Shown: positions 14,603-22,077 of the stretch, piece by piece | Layout of the letters: the number at the start of each line of letters is the position of its first letter | Numbering within the stretch: position 1 is the stretch's first letter | DNA from: a virus | DNA length: 64,000 bases | Virus record (IMG/VR): IMGVR_UViG_3300043395_003277 | Location: 1-64,000 of that record | Reading direction: 5' to 3' (one strand) | Position numbers and translations under genes: made by a program | Notes under the pieces: model-generated | What the model saw: the letters and a program-made list of their open reading frames with translations, nothing else | What the model was told of the DNA's origin: nothing | Database searches by the model: none

Positions 14603-14625
14603 ACCTACACATTCAACTCAACACC

Positions 14626-14988
14626 ATGTCTATCTTCTCCTGCTTCAAACACATCATTCCTGAGTTCCATGCATACTCAGATGATGAGCAGCGCTACAAC
14701 CTTGGCGCCACATGGACGGCACCTGACGGTCTTCGTGATTATCATAACGTTGAGCTGCGGTACGTCCATAACTCAGAGCGCCTTGCTCTCCAGGGGGACC
14801 CGCAACCCGATGGCACATGGCGCTATGTAGAACCAAACGGTAACGTCCACACCATATCAGCGGAACGCGCTAAGCAATTCATGGAACAAACCCAGTCCCA
14901 TGCGACCATCATGATGGCCATGCTTGGCAAGTTACAAGATGCTGGCGTCTTGGATGCTGCTGTGGACACCACTGCTCAACCCGCCTAG
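14626..14988 (+). CDS. Hypothetical protein
   Basis: 120 residues from ATG 14626, leader CATTCAACTCAACACC. The middle contains LQGDPQPDGTWRYVEPNGNV, sharing YVEPNG with the 10346-10546 product. The C-terminal part is helical (AERAKQFMEQTQ). Followed by a terminator at 15008. Unknown function. Confidence 0.65.
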   Translation: MSIFSCFKHIIPEFHAYSDDEQRYNLGATWTAPDGLRDYHNVELRYVHNSERLALQGDPQPDGTWRYVEPNGNVHTISAERAKQFMEQTQSHATIMMAMLGKLQDAGVLDAAVDTTAQPA

Positions 14989-15007
14989 TCTTAGTGCGCT
15001 AACACCC

Positions 15008-15034
15008 AGCCCCGGCTTTTGCTGGGGCTTTATT
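15008..15034 (+). terminator. Rho-independent terminator
   Basis: AGCCCC (15008-15013), with GGCTTTTGCT between, GGGGCT (15024-15029), then TTATT. GC/GC pairs extend the stem inside. It lies 20 bases after the stop of the 14626-14988 gene; the next ATG at 15036 follows within 2 bases. Confidence 0.8.
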
Positions 15035-15035
15035 C

Positions 15036-15371
15036 ATGCCTGAACCAATTGATTTAAATCTTATTGATCAAATCATTAGTCACATCCCACACTGGACGTG
15101 GCCTGTTGTTAAAGATGAGCTCATTGAAATCATTGTCGATTCAATGACATCTGATATCCTTGAACGCTTAACAGGTTCACCAACTGATTTTGATAAGGCA
15201 GAACAAATACTGCATTGTCATTACATCATGCCTGGCATGGAACGTGACTTGCTTATTGATTCTACAAAAATCCTTGGTATAGATTGCGTTGTCTATACTT
15301 TGGATTCCTTGAAGCTTGATACCCTTGAACAATCTACTGATACAACACCTTATTCAGTTAATCCTGATTAA
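15036..15371 (+). CDS. Hypothetical protein
   Basis: 111 residues, acidic and helical, starting directly after the terminator. Its stop overlaps the ATG of the zinc-ribbon gene (TAATG). No family recognised. Confidence 0.6.
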   Translation: MPEPIDLNLIDQIISHIPHWTWPVVKDELIEIIVDSMTSDILERLTGSPTDFDKAEQILHCHYIMPGMERDLLIDSTKILGIDCVVYTLDSLKLDTLEQSTDTTPYSVNPD

Positions 15372-15736
15372 TGGCCTTTCCAAGGGTTATTCTTCCTGAT
15401 TGTCCTGCTTGTAAACAACCTGGTCTACGTGTTATCGAAAGTCGCAAGACTGGTTTATCAACACGTAGACGTAAAGGTTGTGAATGTTGTGGACACCGCT
15501 TTACAACACATGAAGTGTCTGCTGACTTCTTTGAACAAGCCAAACAAAACCAATGGCTTGTCGAACAATTGCAGTCATTACTTGGTAACTCATCTGCAAC
15601 AACTCAGCTACCACCAATAGTCACAGCAGAATCCAAGTGTTCTGACTGCGTTCACAATCAAAACGATCTATGTGTATTTGGGTTTCCTGAATACGACACT
15701 GACGAATCATTCGATTGCAATCACTTCGAATCATGA
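15371..15736 (+). CDS. NrdR-like zinc-ribbon protein
   Basis: 121 residues. Residues 11-48 (CPACKQPGLRVIESRKT, RRRKGCECCGHRFTTHE) match the zinc ribbon of the ribonucleotide reductase repressor NrdR, with CxxC...CxxC and the RFTT/E end. The ATP-cone of NrdR is missing; instead the C-terminus has a second Cys cluster (CSDCVHNQNDLCVFGFPEY, then DCNHF). It may bind NrdR-type DNA sites without nucleotide control. It is coupled to genes on both sides and lies two genes upstream of thyX, fitting a nucleotide-metabolism context. Confidence 0.7.
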   Translation: MAFPRVILPDCPACKQPGLRVIESRKTGLSTRRRKGCECCGHRFTTHEVSADFFEQAKQNQWLVEQLQSLLGNSSATTQLPPIVTAESKCSDCVHNQNDLCVFGFPEYDTDESFDCNHFES

Positions 15737-16032
15737 CCAAACCTCAACGTAAATTCGCTATTGGTGATCGTGTTGCTGAACGTCCCAAGCATCATGGTTT
15801 ATTTGCTGTACGCAAAGAAGTACAGGATGCTATTGCTAAATACAGATCTCAACGCTATGGAACAATTGTTAATATCAAATACAAAGCAGATGCCAGTGGC
15901 CGTAAGCGTTCCTTCCTGGTGATCCAGTGGGACCATTTGACAACGCCTTGTGAACATTCACAGATGCGTATCTGTCATATGGATGATTTTGAACGTATCA
16001 TGAACGAATCCTGCGCTGCCATTGGTGAATGA
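15733..16032 (+). CDS. Hypothetical protein, beta-rich
   Basis: 99 residues from ATG 15733 in ATGA overlap with the zinc-ribbon gene. The pattern FAIGDRVAERPKH, then RYGTIVNIKYKADASGRK and FLVIQWD, suggests a small SH3-like beta barrel. It ends just before thyX. Unknown function. Confidence 0.6.
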   Translation: MTKPQRKFAIGDRVAERPKHHGLFAVRKEVQDAIAKYRSQRYGTIVNIKYKADASGRKRSFLVIQWDHLTTPCEHSQMRICHMDDFERIMNESCAAIGE

Positions 16033-16033
16033 T

Positions 16034-16678
16034 ATGACTGTTGATTTAATTTGGGCTACACCCAATGCAGAAGAATTAATTACCAAAATGGCACGGGTCA
16101 GTGCTCCAAAGAATCAAGACAATATGGAGACAGCACCACGCCTGCTCCGTTACTTGATTGAGCACTGCCACTTCTCTCCTTATGAGATGGCAAACATGTG
16201 TGTTGAAATCAACACAACACGTGCTATATCAGCACAGATCATTCGCCATCGTTCATTCAGTTTCCAGGAATTCAGTCAGCGCTACGCTGATGTCAACGAG
16301 CTGGGCTCTGCTGTTATCCCACACCTGCGTCGTCAAGACGTAAAGAACAGACAGAACAGTATCGATGACTTTCACCCAGAGGAGATCGGTAGTTTCTACC
16401 GCCGCATCAGTCAACTCTTTGAAGACTCGGAACATCTCTATCGCGAGATGGTCAGTCATGGTATCGCAAAAGAGTGCGCCAGGAACATCCTGCCGATGAG
16501 CACCCAGACTAAGATCTATATGAACGGTTCACTCCGTTCGTGGATTCATTACCTACAACTTCGTTGTGACCCAAGTACACAAATCGAACACAGACACATC
16601 GCAGAAGAAATCAAACGAATCTTCTGCCAACAATTCCCAGTCATTGCAGAAGCCGCCTTCCAATCAGAAGGCGGCTGA
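16034..16678 (+). CDS. thyX: Flavin-dependent thymidylate synthase
   Basis: 214 residues from ATG 16034. ThyX makes dTMP from dUMP using FAD, NADPH and methylene-tetrahydrofolate. The signature RHRxxxxxxxS is present (RHRSFSFQEFSQRY). Other conserved parts are ARVSAPKNQDN, FSPYEMANMCVEI and the ECARNILPMSTQTKIYMNG helix followed by RCDPSTQIEHRHIAEEI. The stop codon lies in a hairpin formed by GCCGCCTTC/GAAGGCGGC. It pairs functionally with the dCTP deaminase at 53477-54064. Confidence 0.95.
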   Translation: MTVDLIWATPNAEELITKMARVSAPKNQDNMETAPRLLRYLIEHCHFSPYEMANMCVEINTTRAISAQIIRHRSFSFQEFSQRYADVNELGSAVIPHLRRQDVKNRQNSIDDFHPEEIGSFYRRISQLFEDSEHLYREMVSHGIAKECARNILPMSTQTKIYMNGSLRSWIHYLQLRCDPSTQIEHRHIAEEIKRIFCQQFPVIAEAAFQSEGG

Positions 16679-16685
16679 TCAAACG

Positions 16686-16805
16686 TCAGACCAGCAATTC
16701 AGTCGGTTGTTTTTTTAATTCCTTGACAGCACGTTTGGACTCCACATCCTGACGTGTTTTCTTTTTCTTCTGGTTAACCAGATAAACAATCAATGCTTGA
16801 TTCAT
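16686..16805 (-). CDS. Small basic protein, 39 residues
   Basis: Minus-strand ORF with a strong Shine-Dalgarno (GGAGGT, 9 bases before the ATG) and ATGA overlap with the DUF4278-like gene upstream. Product begins MNQALIVYLVNQKKKK and is basic (DVESKRAVKELKKQ). It is convergent with thyX and too short for most gene finders. The Shine-Dalgarno stands out because plus-strand neighbours lack one. Confidence 0.6.
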   Translation of the reverse strand: MNQALIVYLVNQKKKKTRQDVESKRAVKELKKQPTELLV

Positions 16806-16954
16806 TTGATTTGACCTCCAGTGACCGATGGATCGTAGCAGATGTTACGGTATTTCAGCCGTAACCATGGGCGGTGGGCTAAGTTCCACCAGTCCCTGTC
16901 CTTTTTGACCTGCTCGTCTTTATCGTATTTGCAACCACGGTACGTTAATTGCAT
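16802..16954 (-). CDS. DUF4278-like protein, 50 residues
   Basis: Starts MQLTYRGCKYDKDEQV and ends with LKYRNICYDPSVTG, the paired LTYRG...LKYRG pattern of DUF4278, a family I know almost only from cyanobacteria and their phages. Function unknown. It forms a two-gene minus-strand unit with 16686-16805 inside an otherwise plus-strand region, so it is probably expressed separately. Confidence 0.65.
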   Translation of the reverse strand: MQLTYRGCKYDKDEQVKKDRDWWNLAHRPWLRLKYRNICYDPSVTGGQIK

Positions 16955-16985
16955 AGCATTCTGTATCTATTGATACGGAAAGTAT

Positions 16986-17267
16986 ATGTCAATTGATGTA
17001 TTTAATGTCGTTCATTGTGTAACACAAATGACTCCAATTGAATACAAACGCAATTCCAGGTTTGACTACCTAACGCAGTATGACCATCTTGCTAAGTCAG
17101 AAGACTTTGTTGAAGTGACCGAATGGCACAATGGTGAAGGTTTTGATGTGCACCTGAGTACCAGTGCAGGAGAACAGCGTATGTCATTCAGCTGGGGTGA
17201 ATATGCTGCACTGAAGACGATACTTGGCAACTGGACTGATGACAATTTGGAGGTGAAGAATGACTAA
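16986..17267 (+). CDS. Hypothetical protein
   Basis: 93 residues (IEYKRNSRFDYLTQYDHLAK, then GEGFDVHLSTSAGEQRMSFS). Starts just after GTATC-TATT-GATAC, a small hairpin, and overlaps the next gene by 8 bases. Unknown. Confidence 0.6.
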   Translation: MSIDVFNVVHCVTQMTPIEYKRNSRFDYLTQYDHLAKSEDFVEVTEWHNGEGFDVHLSTSAGEQRMSFSWGEYAALKTILGNWTDDNLEVKND

Positions 17268-17628
17268 ACAAATCAATGGTGACAAGTTGTTTGTCATTGA
17301 CCATCACCCCGCAATCCCACCTTCTGATCAACTAAAGAAGTGGGAAGATCAATGGTTTGATGAAGAAGAGCATCCTGATGTTTTATTGATCCAAGCATTC
17401 CAGGCAGGGGCTGACCAAGAACTGGAGGCGTGCTGCGTTGAAGTTTCCTTCTGGGTAACCAAAGGTATGGCAGAGAAGATTCACAAAATCCGACGCCCCA
17501 AGCCGCCGAGCTTGAAGGAGCAGGCGCATGATGCTTACTGGGCTCTTCGTCACGGCTCTGACGGAGATAGAAACGAAAGCCAAAATTGGGACACCATCCG
17601 CCGCGCACTGGAGCAACTCGATGACTGA
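17260..17628 (+). CDS. Cyanophage-type PPSLKEQAL family protein, paralogue 3
   Basis: 122 residues with AIPPSDQLKKWEDQW, QAGADQELEACC, RRPKPPSLKEQAHDAY and RRALEQLDD, matching the tandem copies at 9424 and 9755. It lies 7 kb from them, so the family has been duplicated more than once. It overlaps both neighbours by 8 bases. Function unknown. Confidence 0.7.
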   Translation: MTKQINGDKLFVIDHHPAIPPSDQLKKWEDQWFDEEEHPDVLLIQAFQAGADQELEACCVEVSFWVTKGMAEKIHKIRRPKPPSLKEQAHDAYWALRHGSDGDRNESQNWDTIRRALEQLDD

Positions 17629-17923
17629 CCCAAACACCGAAGTAATACTAAGTTCCGATTTGTTTGATGATGACCCTTGTCTTGAGAACATGTCAGCACC
17701 GGCTTTTGCTGTGTTGGACGCTTACATGACTGGATATGGGTGGCTAGATAGCCCTACGAAAAAAGATTGTCGTGGCGTCGCCGCCGCCCTGCAAGCTGCT
17801 GCGGATCAGGTGGTGCCGTCTGAAGCTTTGTACGCCAGGAGTTGTTGCGAGTTTGTGGGTGAGCAATGTCGCGCTCAACTCCTCGCCATTGCCGCCGAGC
17901 TGGAGGGTGTGACCTCACGGTGA
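17621..17923 (+). CDS. Small cyanophage/cyanobacterial hypothetical protein
   Basis: 100 residues from ATG 17621. The core FAVLDAYMTGYGW, CRGVAAALQAAADQVVP and LLAIAAELEG is a pattern I have seen in small proteins of picocyanobacterial phages. GC content is higher than in surrounding genes. It is the last gene before a 150-base non-coding stretch leading to element copy 3. Confidence 0.6.
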   Translation: MTDPNTEVILSSDLFDDDPCLENMSAPAFAVLDAYMTGYGWLDSPTKKDCRGVAAALQAAADQVVPSEALYARSCCEFVGEQCRAQLLAIAAELEGVTSR

Positions 17924-18024
17924 TCACTCCGCAAGGTCATTCACTTTCCAGCCAGGGGAAGCAGCAGAAACCCTGACTCCCTCGGGGTTGTCGCTGCTCT
18001 GCTTCGCCCCACATAATCATAGCC

Positions 18025-18048
18025 CGTCCTGAACATGACGTTAAACTG
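18025..18048 (+). promoter_or_regulatory. Hairpin-TTAAACTG leader element, copy 3
   Basis: CGTC (18025-18028), loop CTGAACAT, GACG (18037-18040), TTAAACTG (18041-18048). The ATG at 18075 follows after ACTCCAACTCAACTCAACCA. Confidence 0.7.
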
Positions 18049-18074
18049 TTTGTCACTCCAACTCAACTCAACCA

Positions 18075-18842
18075 ATGAAACTCCTCAAGTTTTCTACTGG
18101 TAACGGTAAGCTCAAAAATCGTTTGATCTTCTCACTACCAGCGGGGTATGCATGCCCTCATGCTGGTGTCTGCAAGACCTTTGCTGACCGTGTTACAGGT
18201 GCCATCACTGATCTGCCTCAGCACTCTGGTACAACTGCAGATGAGTACCGCTGCTTTGCTGCTATGGCAGAGGTCCGGCCAAACGTACGAGAAGCACGTT
18301 GGCATAACTGGGATCTATTGCGTGAAACCATTCACCTCAATGGGAACCAGGCTGTGCTACTGCGTGACCTGATCGACATGTCACTTAGCATGCAACCACC
18401 CAAGAAGCTGATACGCATCCATGAGTCGGGTGATTTCTGGACTGAGAACTACATGCGTGCATGGGCAATGGTTGCAGCGCAGCGGCCACAACAACAGTTC
18501 TATGCCTACACCAAATCTCTAGGCATGTGGTTAAATCTTAAAGATCAGATGCCATCCAACTTTTATCTCACTGCATCGCACGGCGGTACACTCGACTACT
18601 TGATTCCCAAATATCCCAATGTGTTCCAGCGTGTTGCTTACGTTGTGTACACAGAAGAACAAGCAGTGGAACGTGGTCTTGAAATTGACCATGACGACAG
18701 CCACTGCTTAGGAGACAAGCCTTTTGCGCTGCTGGTTCACGGTTCTCAACGTGCCGGTAGCGAGGCTTCTAAAGCCCTATCTCAACGCAAGAAGGATGGG
18801 GGATTTGTTGGATATGGCAAATCAATTCAGAAAACATTCTGA
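18075..18842 (+). CDS. Gene product 88 (Gp88) family protein
   Basis: 255 residues. The start LKFSTGNGKLKNRLIFSLPA, followed by CPHAGVCKTFAD and YRCFAAMAEVRPNVREARW, then IRIHESGDFWTENYMRAWAM, matches the mycobacteriophage Gp88 family, sometimes labelled rolling-circle replication-like. The conserved Cys and His suggest a metal site. Biochemical function is not established. It opens the replication cluster that contains the DNA polymerase. Confidence 0.7.
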   Translation: MKLLKFSTGNGKLKNRLIFSLPAGYACPHAGVCKTFADRVTGAITDLPQHSGTTADEYRCFAAMAEVRPNVREARWHNWDLLRETIHLNGNQAVLLRDLIDMSLSMQPPKKLIRIHESGDFWTENYMRAWAMVAAQRPQQQFYAYTKSLGMWLNLKDQMPSNFYLTASHGGTLDYLIPKYPNVFQRVAYVVYTEEQAVERGLEIDHDDSHCLGDKPFALLVHGSQRAGSEASKALSQRKKDGGFVGYGKSIQKTF

Positions 18843-18897
18843 ATTCCTTGCTTCTATTGCTAGATCCGATATCATCTGACAGTCATATTTGTTTTCT

Positions 18898-19131
18898 ATG
18901 AGCTACGTCATTGTTACCTGGAAACTTGGGGCACCTCATGCCGTAAGTGCATGCAGTAAGACTAATTCTTTTCGCCTTGTTCCGTTAGACTCTGACGTAG
19001 CTCTTACCAAGATTTTTTCTCATCCCTATCGTGCGGGTGCGCAACAAATCTTGAATTGGATTAACAAGAATGACCATCAACTCGCCTGTCAAGAACTCGA
19101 CGTTTTCGATGAAGCCCAGTTCCGCCACTGA
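18898..19131 (+). CDS. Small hypothetical protein
   Basis: 77 residues from ATG 18898 (SYVIVTWKLGAPHAVSACSK). Overlaps the polymerase gene start by 62 bases. No family recognised. Confidence 0.5.
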   Translation: MSYVIVTWKLGAPHAVSACSKTNSFRLVPLDSDVALTKIFSHPYRAGAQQILNWINKNDHQLACQELDVFDEAQFRH

Positions 19132-20929
19132 AACTTGGCTTGTATTCGATTGTGAAACGGATGGGTTGTATGACAAGGCTAGTGTTATTCATTGTTTAGT
19201 CATCTATGACATCAATAGACAACAAACTTTTACTTATGGGCCTGATTGCATTGCTGATGCTATTGCTCATCTGGCAACCGCTGATGTACTCATTGGCCAT
19301 AACATAATTTTCTACGACATTCCAGTTCTACAAAAGCTGCATTCATTTGACTGCAAATCACGTATTGTTGACACTCTTGTATGCACACGTTTGATTTGGC
19401 CAAAGGAGCAACTCTATGATTGGGACGAAGAACAACATACGCAGGTTCCGCCGAACCTACGTGGATCCGCATCGCTTAAGGCCTGGGGATGGCGCTTGGC
19501 CTCAAATAAAATTAACTTCAAAGACTTCTCCGAGTATTCGCAAGAGATGCTCGACTACTGTGTCCAAGATGTTGTCGTTACTACCAAGCTTTGGCAACTT
19601 ATCTCAACGCAAAACTATCCACAATCAGCACTCAAGCTGGAGCATGACTTTGCCCTGGCGATTAACCGACAGATTAGAACAGGCTTTCCTTTTGATATGG
19701 ATGCATGTCTTGATCTTGTGGATGGTCTCAGAACAAAACAACAAGAACTCGAAGCTAATCTAAAAGAAATCTTTCCGCCTATTAAAGAAGAAACAATATT
19801 TATTCCAAAGGTTAATAACGCTAAAAGAGGCTACGTTAAAGGTCAGCCATTTACCAAAGTCACATACCAAGAATTTAATCCAGGCTCTCGCGATCAAATT
19901 GTGCAACGCCTTAAAGAAAAATACGGATGGAATCCAGAAACAACTACTGATAAGGGCAATCCAGTTCTTAATGATGACGTATTGGAAGCTTTGCCATATC
20001 CAGAGGCAAAGCCTTTGGCTGAATATATGCTGGTCAAAAAACGTCTTGGCCAGATAACTGATGGACGTAACGCCTGGACAAACTTGTACAACAATGACAC
20101 CAGCTGTATCCACGGGGATGTTGTTACTAACGGTTGCATTACTGGGCGCTGTGCACACCGGAATCCAAACATGGGCCAAGTACCAGCGGCTTACTCTCCC
20201 TATGGAAAGGAGTGTCGCAGTTTGTTCTCTGCTCCTCACGGCTGGAACCTCGTTGGTGTTGACGCTAAAGCACTTGAATTACGTTGCCTCGCTGGATATC
20301 TTGCCCTATGGGACCACGGGGAATACGCTTCTCTGGTAACAGATGATGAAGTTGATATCCATGAATACAACCGTCAGCAGTTTGGTGTGCCCACCAGGGA
20401 CATCAGTAAGCGTTTGCTGTATGGAATGTTGTACGGATGTGGTGCAATTAAAGCCGGTACAATCATTGATCCGAATGAAAAAAATGAAGTTGTTCTGAAA
20501 AGATTAGGAAGTAGCGCCATCAATTCATTCATGCGCGGTGTGCCAGCACTGCGTGAATTGAAAGAAAAACTTAGTGCAAACCTATCAGAACGTGGCGTGT
20601 TATTTGGTTTGGATAAACGCATTCTTTATTGCCGTTCAGATTTCAAGGCACTCAATGTTTTATTGCAATCAGCTGGCGCAATCATCATGAAACAAGTGGT
20701 TGTTAACTTACATAACAACATGCAGTCAACTGGTCTTATCTATGGTGTTGATTGGTTCCAGCACGCCATGGTCCATGACGAAATCCAGCTGTCCTGCAAG
20801 CCCCAGCACACTGAGCTGCTGAAGGAAAAAGCTTTGCTTTCCTTTCCCCAGGCTCAGCAATTTCTTAACTTTAAATGCGATATCGAAGGCAATGCCAAGG
20901 TTGGGCATTGCTGGTACGATACCCACTAA
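19070..20929 (+). CDS. Family A DNA polymerase with 3'-5' exonuclease
   Basis: 619 residues, T7-like length class. Exonuclease motifs: Exo I VFDCETDGL, Exo II IGHNIIFYD, Exo III YCVQDVVVT. Polymerase motifs: A GVDAKALELRCLAG, B RDISKRLLYGMLYGCG (R...K...YG) and C AMVHDEIQL. All catalytic Asp and Glu residues are visible, so the enzyme should be active and proofreading. The ATG at 19070 precedes Exo I by 25 residues; a later ATG at 19109 is possible. It lies between the Gp88-like gene and an SSB, forming the replication core. Confidence 0.95.
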   Translation: MTINSPVKNSTFSMKPSSATETWLVFDCETDGLYDKASVIHCLVIYDINRQQTFTYGPDCIADAIAHLATADVLIGHNIIFYDIPVLQKLHSFDCKSRIVDTLVCTRLIWPKEQLYDWDEEQHTQVPPNLRGSASLKAWGWRLASNKINFKDFSEYSQEMLDYCVQDVVVTTKLWQLISTQNYPQSALKLEHDFALAINRQIRTGFPFDMDACLDLVDGLRTKQQELEANLKEIFPPIKEETIFIPKVNNAKRGYVKGQPFTKVTYQEFNPGSRDQIVQRLKEKYGWNPETTTDKGNPVLNDDVLEALPYPEAKPLAEYMLVKKRLGQITDGRNAWTNLYNNDTSCIHGDVVTNGCITGRCAHRNPNMGQVPAAYSPYGKECRSLFSAPHGWNLVGVDAKALELRCLAGYLALWDHGEYASLVTDDEVDIHEYNRQQFGVPTRDISKRLLYGMLYGCGAIKAGTIIDPNEKNEVVLKRLGSSAINSFMRGVPALRELKEKLSANLSERGVLFGLDKRILYCRSDFKALNVLLQSAGAIIMKQVVVNLHNNMQSTGLIYGVDWFQHAMVHDEIQLSCKPQHTELLKEKALLSFPQAQQFLNFKCDIEGNAKVGHCWYDTH

Positions 20930-20936
20930 TCAAACT

Positions 20937-20961
20937 CGTCCTCAGGTACGACGTTAAACTG
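20937..20961 (+). promoter_or_regulatory. Hairpin-TTAAACTG leader element, copy 4
   Basis: CGTC (20937-20940), loop CTCAGGTAC, GACG (20950-20953), TTAAACTG (20954-20961). It starts 8 bases after the polymerase stop, and the SSB ATG is 24 bases downstream. Confidence 0.7.
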
Positions 20962-20984
20962 CCTTACCACCATCTACTACACAC

Positions 20985-21791
20985 ATGAACAACTTTGTTT
21001 CTGCTTATGCGCAAACCTTGGAAGAGCCAAGGGAAGTTTATATATCGGCAACCTCAACAGCAATCAGGTGTTTAGTTGGGTTGCCACCTGTTGGAAATAA
21101 AGCAGCAACACAAATCGAACTCAATGTCTACGGCAAAAACGCAGAGCGATTTGCACGTGCGCCAAAAGGAGCACACATCTACATTCACGGCGCCAAGCTA
21201 CGTCATGATCTCGAATCCAGAACGCACTCGCTCCATGGAGGATCTATTGCACCGGTTAATGACCAATTCCCAATCTTCAATGATGTCATCCTTGTTGGAC
21301 GATGCGTGAAAGATTTGGGAGATGATAATCGCGCCTTCCGTACAACCGAAGGTGGACTGATGATTTGCCAGCAAGCGCTTTCTGTCAGCACAGGTAAAAA
21401 CCAAGCTGATCTATTTAACTTTTATGCAATCAACTCAGCCACAGATAAATTAAACAACGCTGAATTGCTTTATAACTTTACACGTAAAGGTACTGGTATT
21501 ACGTTGCGTGGTCGTCTTGTTACAGATAGCTGGACTGATCAGACCACAAAAGAACGTAAGTCTCAAACCAAGATCCAACTGGTCAGCATGACGCTGGCAC
21601 CTAAGACAACATCAGGTGATACCAAACAACCACAAGCTCAACCCGTAGCAACCAATGCAGCGGAAGCGCCATCTCTTTGGAACAATCACAGTGCTCCTGT
21701 TGATCCTTGGAATGTGGCTTCTGGTGGTGGGCTTCCTGACCTCCCTGGTCATTACGGCCCTACACCTGATCTTGAAGAGCAACCTTTCTGA
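20985..21791 (+). CDS. ssb: Two-domain single-strand DNA-binding protein
   Basis: 268 residues. Residues about 92-200 follow the bacterial SSB pattern (NDVILVGRCVKDLGDDNRAF, then LRGRLVTDSW and QTKIQLVSM). Residues 15-75 look like another OB fold (IELNVYGKNAERFARAPKGA, IYIHGAKLRHD). A Pro/Asn/Gly-rich linker leads to the acidic tip EEQPF, close to the usual IPF interaction tail. It would coat single-stranded DNA and recruit replication enzymes. Its stop overlaps the next ATG. Confidence 0.8.
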   Translation: MNNFVSAYAQTLEEPREVYISATSTAIRCLVGLPPVGNKAATQIELNVYGKNAERFARAPKGAHIYIHGAKLRHDLESRTHSLHGGSIAPVNDQFPIFNDVILVGRCVKDLGDDNRAFRTTEGGLMICQQALSVSTGKNQADLFNFYAINSATDKLNNAELLYNFTRKGTGITLRGRLVTDSWTDQTTKERKSQTKIQLVSMTLAPKTTSGDTKQPQAQPVATNAAEAPSLWNNHSAPVDPWNVASGGGLPDLPGHYGPTPDLEEQPF

Positions 21792-22024
21792 TGGAACTGC
21801 GATCCTTGAGCTTCCTCTGCAAAGAGGAAGACTTCACCATCTCATTTGAGTCTCAAGGTGTTACTTCTGATGAGGTAATGCAACACTTTGTTCAGTTCAT
21901 GGTTGGCATTGGTTACACACGCGCCAGTGTTCATGACGCCATGCGGGAGATTGTTGAGGAACACGAAGATTACCTCAAGAGTTATGACGGTGCAAAAGCA
22001 GACCTCCCATTTGCAATAGAGTGA
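21791..22024 (+). CDS. Small hypothetical protein
   Basis: 77 residues, overlapping the SSB stop by one base. Helical (DEVMQHFVQFMVGIGYTRAS, then AMREIVEEHEDYLKSYDG). Context suggests a replication accessory role, without direct evidence. Confidence 0.6.
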   Translation: MELRSLSFLCKEEDFTISFESQGVTSDEVMQHFVQFMVGIGYTRASVHDAMREIVEEHEDYLKSYDGAKADLPFAIE

Positions 22025-22029
22025 TGTTA

Positions 22030-22052
22030 CGTCCTGGGATGACGTTAAACTC
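22030..22052 (+). promoter_or_regulatory. Hairpin-TTAAACT leader element, copy 5
   Basis: CGTC (22030-22033), loop CTGGGAT, GACG (22041-22044), TTAAACTC (22045-22052). The ATG at 22078 follows after 25 bases. Confidence 0.65.
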
Positions 22053-22077
22053 ATCCACTGTTCACTCTGAACAAACC

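Noticed and set aside
16022-16033. TTG start for ThyX four codons upstream
   Set aside because: ATG 16034 fits the ThyX N-terminus and avoids a larger overlap with the previous gene.
19760-20239. 159-codon minus-strand ORF opposite the DNA polymerase
   Set aside because: It is antisense to the polymerase active-site region and has no independent support.
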